DNA of 19,856 bases from Clostridia bacterium (GTDB lineage: Bacteria; Bacillota_A; Clostridia; Christensenellales; CAG-138), in contig JAFUDD010000372.1 in the NCBI GenBank assembly GCA_017459315.1, positions 1 to 19,856 on the forward strand, given 5' to 3'. Both the position numbers and the translations under genes were made by a program. Within the stretch, counting starts at the first letter, position 1; each line of letters begins with the position of its first letter. Positions 1-8,558 of this stretch are shown here, piece after piece. Below the pieces are notes generated by a model, which had not been told where the DNA came from, searched no databases, and was given only the letters and a program-made list of their open reading frames with translations.

Positions 1-249
1 AGCCATCCGGTCATCACGACCGAGTGGCAGGATCTTGTGATCGACCTCGAAGCATCCGGCTTCCCGGGCATGACCAACGCGTTCCACATCCGCGCGTTCT
101 CGCCGTGCGTGATCTGGGTCGATGAGATCGGCTTTGCCGAGCCGCTCGAAGCGATCGATACGGCGAACATCGTGGCAACGATGACGATGCCGGAAACCGG
201 CAAGCCCGGCGAGCTTCCGATCAAGGATTACCTTGCGGAACTCAGCTGA
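1..249 (+). CDS. C-terminal end of an unidentified protein with a jelly-roll-like tail (partial)
   Basis: The frame is open from base 1 to the TGA at 247-249, so this is the last 82 codons of a gene that begins outside the window. The GTG at 37 is only an internal codon. The piece has alternating beta-strand-like stretches ending in FHIRAFSP and VIWVDEIGF. That pattern resembles the last strands of galactose-binding or carbohydrate-binding jelly-roll domains, where a VDEIGF or YIDDIGF strand is common. A hydrophilic tail follows. No catalytic motif is visible. A function linked to extracellular carbohydrate would fit the neighbouring alpha-glucoside genes, but that is inference and I do not recognise the protein. 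A strong terminator follows at 268-300, so it is the last gene of its unit. Confidence 0.6.
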   Translation, partial: SHPVITTEWQDLVIDLEASGFPGMTNAFHIRAFSPCVIWVDEIGFAEPLEAIDTANIVATMTMPETGKPGELPIKDYLAELS

Positions 250-267
250 TCGATCGAATGACAACGA

Positions 268-300
268 TGTGGGGGCGGGTGCGCCGTCCCCACATTTCTT
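268..300 (+). terminator. Rho-independent terminator
   Basis: A stem TGTGGGG...CCCCACA (268-274 with 288-294), extended inward by one G-T wobble and CGG/CCG, is followed by TTTCTT. It lies 18 bp past the stop of the partial gene and separates it from lacI. Confidence 0.85.
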
Positions 301-366
301 ATCACCAAACAAGGGCGAACGCTTTGTTTTTTGCCCGGATTGACAGGAAATCGAACGAAAAAGCTC

Positions 367-393
367 TTGACCTCATGCCCCAAAACTGATAAT
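367..393 (+). promoter_or_regulatory. Possible sigma-A promoter of the lacI-pgmB unit
   Basis: TTGACC at 367-372 and GATAAT at 388-393 are near-consensus boxes, but the spacer is only 15 bp. An upstream TTGACA at 340-345 has no matching -10. An imperfect inverted repeat, AAACAA...TTGTTT, lies at 307-329. No copy of the operator palindrome found at 10,109-10,126 is present here, so autoregulation through that motif is not supported. Confidence 0.4.
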
Positions 394-425
394 CTGTTAC
401 AGGAGCAAAAAGGGGAGACGACAGT

Positions 426-1442
426 ATGGTCACGTTGAAAGACATAGCCGCGGAAGCGGGTGTCAGCATCACCACCGTATCGAACGTGGTGCACCGCAAA
501 AGCAGCCGGGTATCTCCGGAGCTGGTCGAAAAGATATGGGCGATCATCGAACGGGAGCATTACGTCCCGAACATGACGGCGCGGACGCTTGTCAACGCGG
601 AATCGTTCATTATCGGTGTGGTGACGCATATGACGCCGCAGAACATCGGCAGCACGATGAGCGACCCGTTCCTCGGTACGTTTGTCGCTGGAATTGAAGC
701 GCGCACGCGAGAAGAAGGCTACTTTCTGATGATCCGCTCGGTGAAGGATGCGCGCGCGCTGGAATCGCTGAGCACAAGCTGGCGGCTCTCCGGCGTGATC
801 CTGACCGGCATGTTTCAGGATGAGTTTTTCACGCGCGTCAAGGCGCTCGGCATTCCGTTTGTGCTGATCGACAGTTATCTCGATCAGACAGACGTCTACA
901 ACATCGGCCTTGAGGACGAAACGGGCGGCTATATCGCAACGAAGCATCTGCTCGAAAACGGTCACCGCGTGATCGCCTTTGCATCCCCGACGATCCGGGA
1001 AAGCGGCGTCGTCGAAAAGCGGTTCTTGGGCTATCGGCGAGCGCTGGCTGAATACGGCGTGCCGTTTGATCCGTCGCTTGTGTATACGCAGGAAATGTTC
1101 GTCGAGGAGGGCAAACGGCTCGGACATCTGCTGGCCGACCGGCCGGAGATCACCGGGATCTTTGCCTCCGCCGATATTCTTGCCGCCGGCATTATGACGG
1201 GACTTCGGGAAAAGGGCGTATCCGTTCCGCAGGATAAATCCATCGTGGGTTTCGACGACAACTATCTGTGTCAGCTAACCAACCCCTGCCTTACGACGAT
1301 CCATCAGGACGCCGAGCAGAAGGGATTTTTGGCGGTGGAAATGCTGCTTGCGCAGCTTCGGCATGAACCGATTGCCGAACATTCGATCATTCTTCCGGTC
1401 AGTCTCATCGAAAGGGAAAGCGTTCGCAATCTCAATAAATGA
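426..1442 (+). CDS. LacI-family transcriptional regulator of the alpha-glucoside locus
   Basis: A 338-residue protein of normal LacI length. Residues 3-25 form the helix-turn-helix (TLKDIAAEAGVSITTVSNVV) and YVPNMTARTL near residue 50 is the hinge helix. The rest is a periplasmic-binding-protein-like sugar domain ending in the typical IVGFDDNYL, then LTTIHQD segment. The ATG at 426 is preceded by AGGGGAG at 411-417. It is followed 9 bp later by pgmB, so the two are co-transcribed. Its likely target is the palindrome AGGTTTAACGTTAAACCT at 10,109-10,126 over the start site of the transporter-phosphorylase operon. LacI-family sites are typically palindromes with a central CG, as this one is. The inducer would be the imported disaccharide or its phosphate product; that is inference. 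Confidence 0.93.
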   Translation: MVTLKDIAAEAGVSITTVSNVVHRKSSRVSPELVEKIWAIIEREHYVPNMTARTLVNAESFIIGVVTHMTPQNIGSTMSDPFLGTFVAGIEARTREEGYFLMIRSVKDARALESLSTSWRLSGVILTGMFQDEFFTRVKALGIPFVLIDSYLDQTDVYNIGLEDETGGYIATKHLLENGHRVIAFASPTIRESGVVEKRFLGYRRALAEYGVPFDPSLVYTQEMFVEEGKRLGHLLADRPEITGIFASADILAAGIMTGLREKGVSVPQDKSIVGFDDNYLCQLTNPCLTTIHQDAEQKGFLAVEMLLAQLRHEPIAEHSIILPVSLIERESVRNLNK

Positions 1443-1451
1443 GGATTGCGT

Positions 1452-2084
1452 ATGATACAAGGCATAATTTTTGATTTGGACGGCGTTCTGCTCTCCACCG
1501 ACGAAATGCACTATGCGGCATGGAAGTCGATCGCGGATGAGCTCGGCGTGCCGTTCGGCCGCACGGAAAACAACCTTTTGCGCGGCGTTTCCCGTATGGC
1601 GTCGCTCGAAATCATTCTCCGGCTCGGCGGCATCACGCTGTCCGACGCCGAAAAGTTCGCACTGACCGAACGCAAAAACAACCGGTATGTCGCGTTGCTG
1701 CAAACGCTGACGCCCGATGTCGTGACCCAGGAGGTGCGCGATACGCTTGCCGAACTGAACCGGCGCGGCATCAGGATCGCGATCGGCAGCTCCAGCAAGA
1801 ACGCCAAGCTGATCCTGCGGCTCACCAACCTTGCCAAATACTTCGACGCGGTTTCCGACGGCACGAACATCTCCCGCTCGAAACCGGATCCCGAGGTTTT
1901 CCTGAAAGGCGCACAGTTTCTGGGTCTCACGTCCGATGTCTGCGCGGTCGTGGAGGACGCGGTTGCGGGCATCGACGCGGCAAACGCCGGCGGCTTTTAC
2001 AGCATCGGGATCGGCGACGCGGCGTCCTACGACAAAGCGGACGCAAAGATCTCTGGCATCTGCGAACTGCTCGATATGATCTGA
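1452..2084 (+). CDS. pgmB: Beta-phosphoglucomutase (HAD superfamily)
   Basis: Interconverts beta-D-glucose 1-phosphate and glucose 6-phosphate in the cytoplasm, feeding the GH65 product into glycolysis. All HAD motifs are present in 210 residues: FDLDGVL near the N-terminus (Asp8 nucleophile, Asp10 acid/base), the cap-domain segment HYAAWKSIADELG typical of beta-PGM, motif II GSSSKNAK, motif III lysine in SKPDPEVF, and motif IV VVEDAVAGIDAA. I prefer the ATG at 1452 over the in-frame TTG at 1446, because GAGG at 1441-1444 is then 7 bp upstream and the protein begins MIQGIIFDLDG. It lies 9 bp behind lacI. Pairing of pgmB with inverting GH65 phosphorylases, which release the beta anomer, is a known arrangement and makes this assignment firm. 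Confidence 0.94.
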   Translation: MIQGIIFDLDGVLLSTDEMHYAAWKSIADELGVPFGRTENNLLRGVSRMASLEIILRLGGITLSDAEKFALTERKNNRYVALLQTLTPDVVTQEVRDTLAELNRRGIRIAIGSSSKNAKLILRLTNLAKYFDAVSDGTNISRSKPDPEVFLKGAQFLGLTSDVCAVVEDAVAGIDAANAGGFYSIGIGDAASYDKADAKISGICELLDMI

Positions 2085-2107
2085 ACCGAATACAGCCCAA
2101 AAATGCG

Positions 2108-2140
2108 GCGTCGCAGGGATTTTCCCCGCGACGCTTTTTT
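2108..2140. terminator. Bidirectional terminator between convergent units
   Basis: The stem GCGTCGC/GCGACGC (2108-2114 with 2128-2134) has an inner GGG/CCC and is followed by TTTTTT on the plus strand. On the minus strand it is followed by T residues opposite the A run at 2099-2103. It sits in the 64-bp gap between the converging pgmB and GH65 genes. Confidence 0.85.
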
Positions 2141-2148
2141 GTATGGTT

Positions 2149-4311
2149 TCAGAGTTCCGTGACCGTTCCGCCCTCATGCGTGACCGTGACAAGGTATCGT
2201 TTGCCGCAAAGCTCGATCGGAAACTGCAGACGGCGGATCTCCTTCGGCAGATGCGGGCGCAGCTGCACCTTGCCGTTCTGCACGGAAAGACCCGCGAAGC
2301 CGAGTACGGCGATCATCCATGCGCCGCCGTTCGCGGCAGGATGTGTTCCGCCGATGTAAATATCGCCCGCCCATTGCTTGCCGCCGCCGATCAGGTCGAT
2401 CGAAGCCGTATTCATAAAGTGCTTCCATGCCGATTCCGGTCTGCCGATGCGGCACGCCGTCAGCGCATACATACAGGCCGACAGGCTTGATCCGTGCTCG
2501 GTGCGCGGCTCGTAATACGCCCAGTTTTCGGCAACCTCCTCGTCGGAAAAATCCTCCGGAAACAGCGCCATCAGCGCAATCACATCCGCCTGCTTGATGA
2601 TCTGCGTCGTTCCGGCCACGCCGTGATCGCCGCCCCAGTATTCACGCGGGTGCGCAAGCCGGCTTCGCACCGTTTCCAGCGGGCAATCCTCCAAATCAAA
2701 ATACCCGTCAAACTGTTCGATGACGCCGTTTCGAAGATGCGGACGGCGAATGCGCTCGACCGCGCTTTTAAGGAGCTTTCGGTCCTCCCGATAATCGAGT
2801 TTGTCCAGCAGAGCGTCCCATTCCTTCGGTCGATCGGAAAAGACAAATTCGAGGCGCAGCGCGTTTTCCATGCAATATCGGATCAAGCGATTGGTGAATG
2901 CGTTGTCGGTCACGCGCTCATGGTACTCGTCCGGCCCGATGACGTCGGCAAAGTCGATGCCGTCCCGATCGAGATGTGCGCTTGCGCGGGACAGATAGAA
3001 CCGCGCGCATTCCAGAATCACCTCTGCCCCGCCCTGTTCCAGCAGCGTCCGGTCGCCGGTGATGCGGTAATACTCCCAAAGCGCATAGGCGACGTCGCCG
3101 CTGATGTGGATCTGCTTGTCGCGGAAGTAGGTGCGCACAGGCCGGTGCGTGAACACGTCCACGACGTTGAAGTTCGTACAGCCTTCCGCCCCGCCCTCCT
3201 GGCTTTCCCACGCATAGAATGCGCCGCGGTACCCGTATTCCCGCGCTTTTGCCCGCGCGCCGGGCAGCGTTTCGATCCGGTAGCGCAGAAGCGACGCCGC
3301 AACCTCCGGCTGCGTATACACGAACATCGGAAACAGGAAGATCTCGGAATCCCAGAAGATCGCACCTTTATAGGTCTGTCCCGACAGGCCGCGCGCAGGA
3401 ATGGACAGGTTGTTCGCATGGCGCGGCGCGATGCTGTTGAGATAGTATTGACTTGCAAACAGCGCCTGCGCGGCGTCCGCGTCCCCGTCAACAGAAACCT
3501 CGCAGCGTGCCCAGACCGCATCCCATGCGGCGGAATGCGCCTTGTGGCAGGCATCAAAGCCGATCTCCTTTGCATACGCGCATAGCCCCGCCGCCGATCG
3601 GGCGCAGGCGGCAACATCAAGCCCCGTATAAACGGCGGAAAAGATCGAAACCCGAACCATGTCCCCCGGCTTTGCCGTAAAGCGCAGTTCCCGGAAAACG
3701 CCCGTTTCCGCGACACGGAAGGACTCCGCCGCGGGGAACGCATATCCGATGCTCTGCGAAACCGCAACCGGAATGTGAAGTTCGCCCGTGACGGCTTCGC
3801 ACAGCAGCACGTCTCCAGTCGTATAGCGGAACCCGAACAGGTGCGGACCGTTGAGATCCCAAAGATCGGTCGAGATCCCGGCGGTCAGAACCGCTTCGCC
3901 GCCCTCCGCAAAGGTGAAGGCAAGCTCCGCGGCGAGCAGATGCGGCTCCGCAAGCGACGCGATCCGCTTGGAACAGAGCATGACTGCGCCGAAATCTGTC
4001 TTGCGCGACAAGATACCGTGCCGGCAGTCGAGCGAAAGGGTGTGCTCGATCGGCGTCGCTTCCCCGAGCGCCATCGGCTTTCCGTTCAGCGTCAACTTCG
4101 CATAAAGCCCCATCGGGGCGTTGACCGGCTCGCGCCACAGATCCCGGTACCGGTCGTACACGCCTGCAAGATTCACCGCAGGCAGCGCCGTACGATCCGC
4201 CTCCTCCGCCGTCCCGCGTATCCCGAGGTATCCGTTTGCGAGCAGGAAACGGTTGCCGTCCTGCACGCTCCGCTCCGGATCATATCCGGTCACAAAAAAC
4301 GTGTCCTTCAT
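2149..4311 (-). CDS. GH65 inverting disaccharide phosphorylase (first of two)
   Basis: Cytoplasmic GH65 enzyme, about 720 residues, expected to cleave an alpha-glucosyl disaccharide with phosphate to beta-glucose 1-phosphate. Visible features: N-terminal beta-sandwich (NRFLLANGYLGIRG), the FWDSEIFLFP barrel motif, the general acid Glu in VIGPDEYHERVTDNAFTN, KQADV, EHGSSLSACMYA, and a His in GGTHPAANGGAW where the family binds phosphate. The frame opens at 4335, but that ATG lies beside a hairpin stem and has no good SD. The ATG at 4311 has GGAG at 4321-4324, 9 bp upstream, and gives MKDTFFVTGYDP, so I chose it. It is the last gene of the operon. Linkage specificity (kojibiose, nigerose, trehalose, maltose or glucosylglycerol type) cannot be told from sequence alone. 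Confidence 0.9.
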   Translation of the reverse strand: MKDTFFVTGYDPERSVQDGNRFLLANGYLGIRGTAEEADRTALPAVNLAGVYDRYRDLWREPVNAPMGLYAKLTLNGKPMALGEATPIEHTLSLDCRHGILSRKTDFGAVMLCSKRIASLAEPHLLAAELAFTFAEGGEAVLTAGISTDLWDLNGPHLFGFRYTTGDVLLCEAVTGELHIPVAVSQSIGYAFPAAESFRVAETGVFRELRFTAKPGDMVRVSIFSAVYTGLDVAACARSAAGLCAYAKEIGFDACHKAHSAAWDAVWARCEVSVDGDADAAQALFASQYYLNSIAPRHANNLSIPARGLSGQTYKGAIFWDSEIFLFPMFVYTQPEVAASLLRYRIETLPGARAKAREYGYRGAFYAWESQEGGAEGCTNFNVVDVFTHRPVRTYFRDKQIHISGDVAYALWEYYRITGDRTLLEQGGAEVILECARFYLSRASAHLDRDGIDFADVIGPDEYHERVTDNAFTNRLIRYCMENALRLEFVFSDRPKEWDALLDKLDYREDRKLLKSAVERIRRPHLRNGVIEQFDGYFDLEDCPLETVRSRLAHPREYWGGDHGVAGTTQIIKQADVIALMALFPEDFSDEEVAENWAYYEPRTEHGSSLSACMYALTACRIGRPESAWKHFMNTASIDLIGGGKQWAGDIYIGGTHPAANGGAWMIAVLGFAGLSVQNGKVQLRPHLPKEIRRLQFPIELCGKRYLVTVTHEGGTVTEL

Positions 4312-4336
4312 CTTCTGATTCTCCATAGAAAACATC

Positions 4337-4367
4337 CGTCCGCATGGCTGCGGGCGGACGTCTTTTT
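4337..4367 (+). terminator. Hairpin between the two GH65 genes, T-run on the plus strand
   Basis: The stem CGTCCGC/GCGGACG (4337-4343 with 4354-4360, 10-nt loop) is followed by TCTTTTTT in plus orientation, although both flanking genes are on the minus strand. On the sense strand it is an intercistronic hairpin just upstream of the second phosphorylase start, without a T-run. It could stop antisense transcription or protect mRNA ends. Confidence 0.5.
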
Positions 4368-6661
4368 TAATGCTGCATCGGCACGGAAAGCGCGGTTTCG
4401 GACAGCATGTAAACGTCGCCGTAGACGCGCACGGCGAACGGCTCGCCCGCGGTCAGGCGGAATACCGTTTTTTCACGTTCCATCCGAACGGCGATCACCC
4501 GCCCGCGATAGGTCAGCGAGAAAGACAGCGTTTTCCACCGATCCGGCAGCCGCGGCGCGAAGCCGAGCAGATCGGCATCGCTCCGAAGACCCGCAAAGCC
4601 GTAAACAATGTTGGCCCACGCCATCGCAATGCTGGTGATATGCAGCCCTTCGCGCGTGTTGCGGTTGTAGTCGTCGAGGTCGAGCCGCGTCGCAAAGCCG
4701 AAGAACCCGATCGCCTCGTCCATCCGGTCAAGTTCCGCTGCCAGGATCGAGTGGATCGCCGGAGAAAGGGAGGATTCATGGATCGTCCGCGGCTGATAGA
4801 AATCGTAATTGATGCGTTTGACCTGTTCCGAAAATGACGAATTGTACAGGTAAAGCATCATCAGCACGTCCGGCTGTTTGATCATGTCGGTTCGATAGAT
4901 GCGGTCGTACGACCAGTGGTCGTACAGCGGAAAATCCGTGACCGGGATCGCGTCGATATCGGTATGCGGCAGATCGAAATAACCGTCGTGCTGTTCGATC
5001 AGCCCGTTCTGGTCGATCGGCAGATCCATATTGTCCGCGATCTCGATCCAGCGGCGCGCCTCCGCTTCGTAAAAGCCCGTTTTTTCGCAGAGCGCTTCGT
5101 ATGCTTCGGGTTCCCGCGCCCTGAGTTCGTGCAAAGCATCGGCCGCATAGCGCAGCGTCCGTTCGCCCATATAGTTCGTGTAGGCGTTGTTGTTGACCAT
5201 CATGTGGAATTCATCCGGTCCCATGACGCCGAAAAACCCGTATTTTTGCGTACGGTTGCCGAAACCGACGCGGCTTTCCAGAAATCGCGCGATCTCGAGC
5301 AGCATTTCCGCGCCGCAGTGGAAGAGAAACTCCGTATCGCCGGTGATTCTCACATAGTGCCAGATCCCGTAGGCGACCGCGGTGCTCGGCTGCAGCTGTA
5401 AGCTTGCGTGCTGCCAGAGCGAACAGGCTTCCTCTCCGTTCACTGTAGCGATCGGATAGCATGCGCCTTTGCAGTCGAGCATCTTTGCGCGCTCCCTTGC
5501 CATCGGCAAAGTGTTGTAGCGGAACAGCAAAAGATCCCTTGCGGCTTTCGGATTTGTGAACAGGTAGAACGGCAGACAGCAGGATTCGGTATCCCAAAAT
5601 GCATGGCCGTTGTACGCTTCGCCGGTCAGACCTTTTGCGCCGATGTTATGGCGCATACTGCCACCGTTGTAGGTCTGCGCAAGCTGTAAACTGCAGTAGC
5701 GGATGCCCTGCTGCTCCGCTGCGACGGCGGCTTCGTTGCCTGCCGCCGGTTCGATCGCAATGTCCGAAACCGCCCAGTAAGCGTCCCAATAAGACTTCTG
5801 CGCGGCAAGCGCTTCGTCGAAAGAAACCGCCTCGGCCTCCGCAAGGGCGGCTGTTCCGCGTGCAAAAAGCGTGTCTCCTTCGCTTCCGTCGAACAGTACG
5901 ACGACACGTTTCTCCAGGCTTTGCGGCTCGCCCTGTGCGAGAGAAACCGCAGCGCAGAGGCGAATGCTCTTTTCCGCGGTCTCGACAGCTGCGCCGTCCG
6001 GCAGGTTCAGACTTGCTCCCGCAAAGACCTCCTGCGCCGATTCGGCGGTACGCGCCTGCAGGAACAGACGGTTTTCCTCTGCGGCGTTCGCCGTCGCCCG
6101 CCAATAGCCGGGTCTGCGTCCCTCATGCATAACGGCAAAGGACAAGCCGCTTTTCAGTTCGACCGTGCCGGAAAAATTCAGCGCCTCCATCATAACTTGC
6201 GTATAGGCGCGCTCGCGGTGCACCATGTCGAGAAAGCGGACAAAGCGGAGTTTCAGCTCCTTGCCGGCGGCGGTCTGCCAGATGAAACTGCGCGTCAGCG
6301 TGCCCGCGCGCAGATCCAATACGCGCGAAAAATCCCGATACCGTACCTTTCCGAGGTCGAGCGCTTCCCCGTCAAGCATGACGGAGAGATCGAGCCAGTC
6401 GACGGCTGGAATCATAAAATGCACATGATCGACGATGCCGCGATAGGAACGGTCGATGTGCGCGATGTCATAGACGCCGTTGATGTACGCGCCGCGCAGG
6501 GAATCGACGGTACCGCCTTCCTCAAAGCAGCCGCGCACGCCGATGCTCTCATTGCCGAGTGAAAAGATCGATTCGGCAACGCGGGAGCGGGTCGGATCGA
6601 AGCCGGTTTCAATGATCTTCCAGGGATCGACTGAAAAATAGTTGTTCGCAATTTTAGCCAC
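4367..6661 (-). CDS. GH65 inverting disaccharide phosphorylase (second of two)
   Basis: About 764 residues, the usual size for maltose, kojibiose or nigerose phosphorylases. It has the N-terminal sandwich (SIFSLGNESIGVRGCFEEG), FWDTESCCLPFYLF, the general acid Glu in GVMGPDEFHMMVNNNAYTN (about residue 484), KQPDVLMMLYLYN and GLHITSIAMAW. It differs clearly from the neighbouring paralogue: here the 400s region reads LWQHASLQLQPSTAVAY and the phosphate-site region GLHITS, against GGTHPAANGG. The two are therefore distinct subfamilies, not a recent duplication. The frame extends to a GTG at 6676 with no SD. The GTG at 6661 has GAGAGAG about 6 bp upstream and is the likelier start. It follows the permease stop by 23 bp. 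The exact disaccharide is unknown. Confidence 0.9.
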   Translation of the reverse strand: MAKIANNYFSVDPWKIIETGFDPTRSRVAESIFSLGNESIGVRGCFEEGGTVDSLRGAYINGVYDIAHIDRSYRGIVDHVHFMIPAVDWLDLSVMLDGEALDLGKVRYRDFSRVLDLRAGTLTRSFIWQTAAGKELKLRFVRFLDMVHRERAYTQVMMEALNFSGTVELKSGLSFAVMHEGRRPGYWRATANAAEENRLFLQARTAESAQEVFAGASLNLPDGAAVETAEKSIRLCAAVSLAQGEPQSLEKRVVVLFDGSEGDTLFARGTAALAEAEAVSFDEALAAQKSYWDAYWAVSDIAIEPAAGNEAAVAAEQQGIRYCSLQLAQTYNGGSMRHNIGAKGLTGEAYNGHAFWDTESCCLPFYLFTNPKAARDLLLFRYNTLPMARERAKMLDCKGACYPIATVNGEEACSLWQHASLQLQPSTAVAYGIWHYVRITGDTEFLFHCGAEMLLEIARFLESRVGFGNRTQKYGFFGVMGPDEFHMMVNNNAYTNYMGERTLRYAADALHELRAREPEAYEALCEKTGFYEAEARRWIEIADNMDLPIDQNGLIEQHDGYFDLPHTDIDAIPVTDFPLYDHWSYDRIYRTDMIKQPDVLMMLYLYNSSFSEQVKRINYDFYQPRTIHESSLSPAIHSILAAELDRMDEAIGFFGFATRLDLDDYNRNTREGLHITSIAMAWANIVYGFAGLRSDADLLGFAPRLPDRWKTLSFSLTYRGRVIAVRMEREKTVFRLTAGEPFAVRVYGDVYMLSETALSVPMQH

Positions 6662-6684
6662 GGATTTCTCTCTCACTTCATAGA

Positions 6685-7560
6685 TTAGCCCTTAATGCCG
6701 GCGGACACGCCGTTTTCGGTGAGCTGCTTTTGAAACAGCACGAACAGGATGATCGGCGGGATCATCGAGAACACAACTGATCGCATCATGGTATCGGCAT
6801 TGACCGTCTGCTCCGTGCTGAAAACGAACAGGCGCACCATGACCGTTTGCAGCGGACCGCCGCGCAGCACAAGGTAAGGCAGCAGGAAGTCTGACCACGA
6901 CGCATTGATCGCAAAGATCGCCACAACCGCGCAGATCGGTTTCGACAGCGGCAGCACGATGTGGAAGAACGTTTGCAGCGGCGAGCAGCCGTCGATCCGG
7001 CTGGCCTCGATCATCGACTGCGGCAGCGACTCGAAGAACTGAATGAACAGCACAACGTACATCGCGTTCGCCCCGTAGGACAGCCACAGCGGCAGAAAGC
7101 TGTTGCCCATGCCGAGCCGCTGAATGTTCATAAACAGCGGGACAATGCTGATCGTCGCGGGGACGAGCAGCGACAGCATGACGAGCCGTTTCACGATCGT
7201 ATAGCCGCGCGGTTTCAGAATTGCAAGACCGTAGCCGAGCAGACCGTTGAAGATCAGGGCGCAAACGACGCTTCCTGCAACGGAAATCAAAGAGTTCAGG
7301 TAGTTTTTCGCAAGATCAAGCTGCGACCATGTTTTAAGAAACAGTCCGAAGTTGAAAGAATTCGGCAGGATCTCGGTGCTGGACATGAATTCCTTGAGGT
7401 CTTTGAATCCCGCAAGCACAACCCAGATCAGCGGAAACACCGCAAACACGACCATGATCCCGCAAAGCACATAGATGATCGCATAGCCGATCCGAACGGG
7501 AAGCGAGTGCATATCATAGTTCCGGATGACGCCGGTACGATGGAACGGTTTCTTTGCCAT
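6685..7560 (-). CDS. ABC sugar transporter permease, MalG/CUT1 type
   Basis: Inner-membrane permease of a carbohydrate uptake (CUT1) ABC importer, 291 residues, about six hydrophobic segments starting with IGYAIIYVLCGIMVVFAVFPLIWVVL. The ATPase-docking EAA loop reads EASRIDGCSPLQTFFHIVLPL, and the C-terminus is VSAGIKG, typical of MalG-type subunits. The start is the ATG at 7560: AGGAG lies 7 bp upstream, whereas the in-frame GTG at 7566 sits directly on that site. It follows the first permease by 15 bp and precedes a GH65 gene. No ATPase is encoded in this locus, so it probably uses a shared MsmX-type ATPase, as many Firmicutes sugar importers do. Confidence 0.94.
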   Translation of the reverse strand: MAKKPFHRTGVIRNYDMHSLPVRIGYAIIYVLCGIMVVFAVFPLIWVVLAGFKDLKEFMSSTEILPNSFNFGLFLKTWSQLDLAKNYLNSLISVAGSVVCALIFNGLLGYGLAILKPRGYTIVKRLVMLSLLVPATISIVPLFMNIQRLGMGNSFLPLWLSYGANAMYVVLFIQFFESLPQSMIEASRIDGCSPLQTFFHIVLPLSKPICAVVAIFAINASWSDFLLPYLVLRGGPLQTVMVRLFVFSTEQTVNADTMMRSVVFSMIPPIILFVLFQKQLTENGVSAGIKG

Positions 7561-7575
7561 TTGCACGCTCCTTTC

Positions 7576-8481
7576 TCAATCCCAGTCGGATTCTTTGCGG
7601 TTGAAGTAGGAATATACCGCCGTCATCAGAAGCAGGATCACCGTGACAATGACGGCGACCGCAGACGCCTTGCCGTAATCCATCGAACCGCCGAACGCAT
7701 ACTGCCACATGAGCTGCATCAGGGAAAGCGAAGCGTTGTCCGGCCCTCCCTTGGTCAGAACCATCGGTTCATACATGATCTGGAACACCGAGATGATCTG
7801 CAGGATCAGCAGCGTTCCGGCGAGCTTTTTGATCGAAGGCAGCAGGATGTGGGTGATGCGCTGCCACACGTTCGCTCCGTCGATCGTCGCCGCTTCGTAC
7901 AGTTCGGAATTGACGCTCGCCATCGCTGCCATGTAGATCAGTGCGGTCGCGCCCGCCCCCTTCCATGTTGCGACGGTGATGATGATCGGTATAACGAGAT
8001 TCGCCTCCGTCAGATACGTCTGCGTGGGAATGCCGAGCTTGCCGAGCAGGATGTTCAGCACACCGGATTTGCCGCCGGAGAAGAAGGCCGACCAAAGGAT
8101 GATGACCGCAAGCCCCGGAAGCATGTTCGGCAGGTATGCCGCCGTGCGGAAGAAGCCCTTGCCGCGCACGGTTTCTCCGATCAGCATCGCAAGGATGATC
8201 GGCAGCAGAAACCCGATCAGCAGCGACCAGAACGTGTACGAAAACGTGTTGACGAGCGCCTGCGTGAAATTGGTCTTGCCCATTACGCTGATGAAGTTTT
8301 TCAATCCGACAAACTCGACCAGTTCCACGTTCTCCGTTTTATACAGACTCATGCGGACGCTCTCAAGCAGCGGTTCCCAGACGAAAAACGTCATCAAAAC
8401 CAACCCCGGCAGCATGATCAGCCACGACTTGAACGCCTCGGTTCGCTTGCCCTGTCCGCCGTGTTTTTTCGCTTTTGTCAT
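7576..8481 (-). CDS. ABC sugar transporter permease, MalF/UgpA-like CUT1 type
   Basis: Membrane permease of the same importer, 301 residues. A basic N-terminus (MTKAKKHGGQGKRTEAFKSW) leads into the first membrane helix LIMLPGLVLMTFFVWEPLL. The EAA loop is EAATIDGANVWQRITHILLPSI, followed by the conserved LVLTKGGPDNASLSLMQLMW stretch of MalF-like subunits. The ATG at 8481 is preferred over the GTG at 8490 because GAGG then lies 8 bp upstream. It is separated from the binding-protein gene by 77 bp containing a terminator-like hairpin, which would lower permease output relative to the binding protein. Confidence 0.94.
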   Translation of the reverse strand: MTKAKKHGGQGKRTEAFKSWLIMLPGLVLMTFFVWEPLLESVRMSLYKTENVELVEFVGLKNFISVMGKTNFTQALVNTFSYTFWSLLIGFLLPIILAMLIGETVRGKGFFRTAAYLPNMLPGLAVIILWSAFFSGGKSGVLNILLGKLGIPTQTYLTEANLVIPIIITVATWKGAGATALIYMAAMASVNSELYEAATIDGANVWQRITHILLPSIKKLAGTLLILQIISVFQIMYEPMVLTKGGPDNASLSLMQLMWQYAFGGSMDYGKASAVAVIVTVILLLMTAVYSYFNRKESDWD

Positions 8482-8513
8482 GGAGGACACCTCTTTTATT
8501 TCAGTCTGCTTTC

Positions 8514-8548
8514 AAAAAACACGCCGGCAAACCACGCTGTCGGCATGT
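8514..8548 (-). terminator. Intercistronic attenuator-like terminator after the binding-protein gene
   Basis: On the minus strand the stem ACATGCCG/CGGCGTGT (8541-8548 with 8519-8526, one U-G pair, 14-nt loop) is followed by a run of T (A on the plus strand at 8514-8518). It sits between the solute-binding protein and the first permease. This is the usual place for partial termination that gives binding protein in excess over permeases. Confidence 0.6.
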
Positions 8549-8558
8549 TCGGAAACAA

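Noticed and set aside
340..368. TTGACA at 340-345 as the lacI -35 box
   Set aside because: No acceptable -10 lies 16-19 bp downstream.
228..1127. 299-codon open frame on the minus strand
   Set aside because: It is the complement of the clear LacI gene, Arg/His-rich with no domain and no ribosome binding site.
2494..3585. 363-codon open frame on the plus strand
   Set aside because: Complement of the GH65 gene; no recognisable motif and no ribosome binding site.
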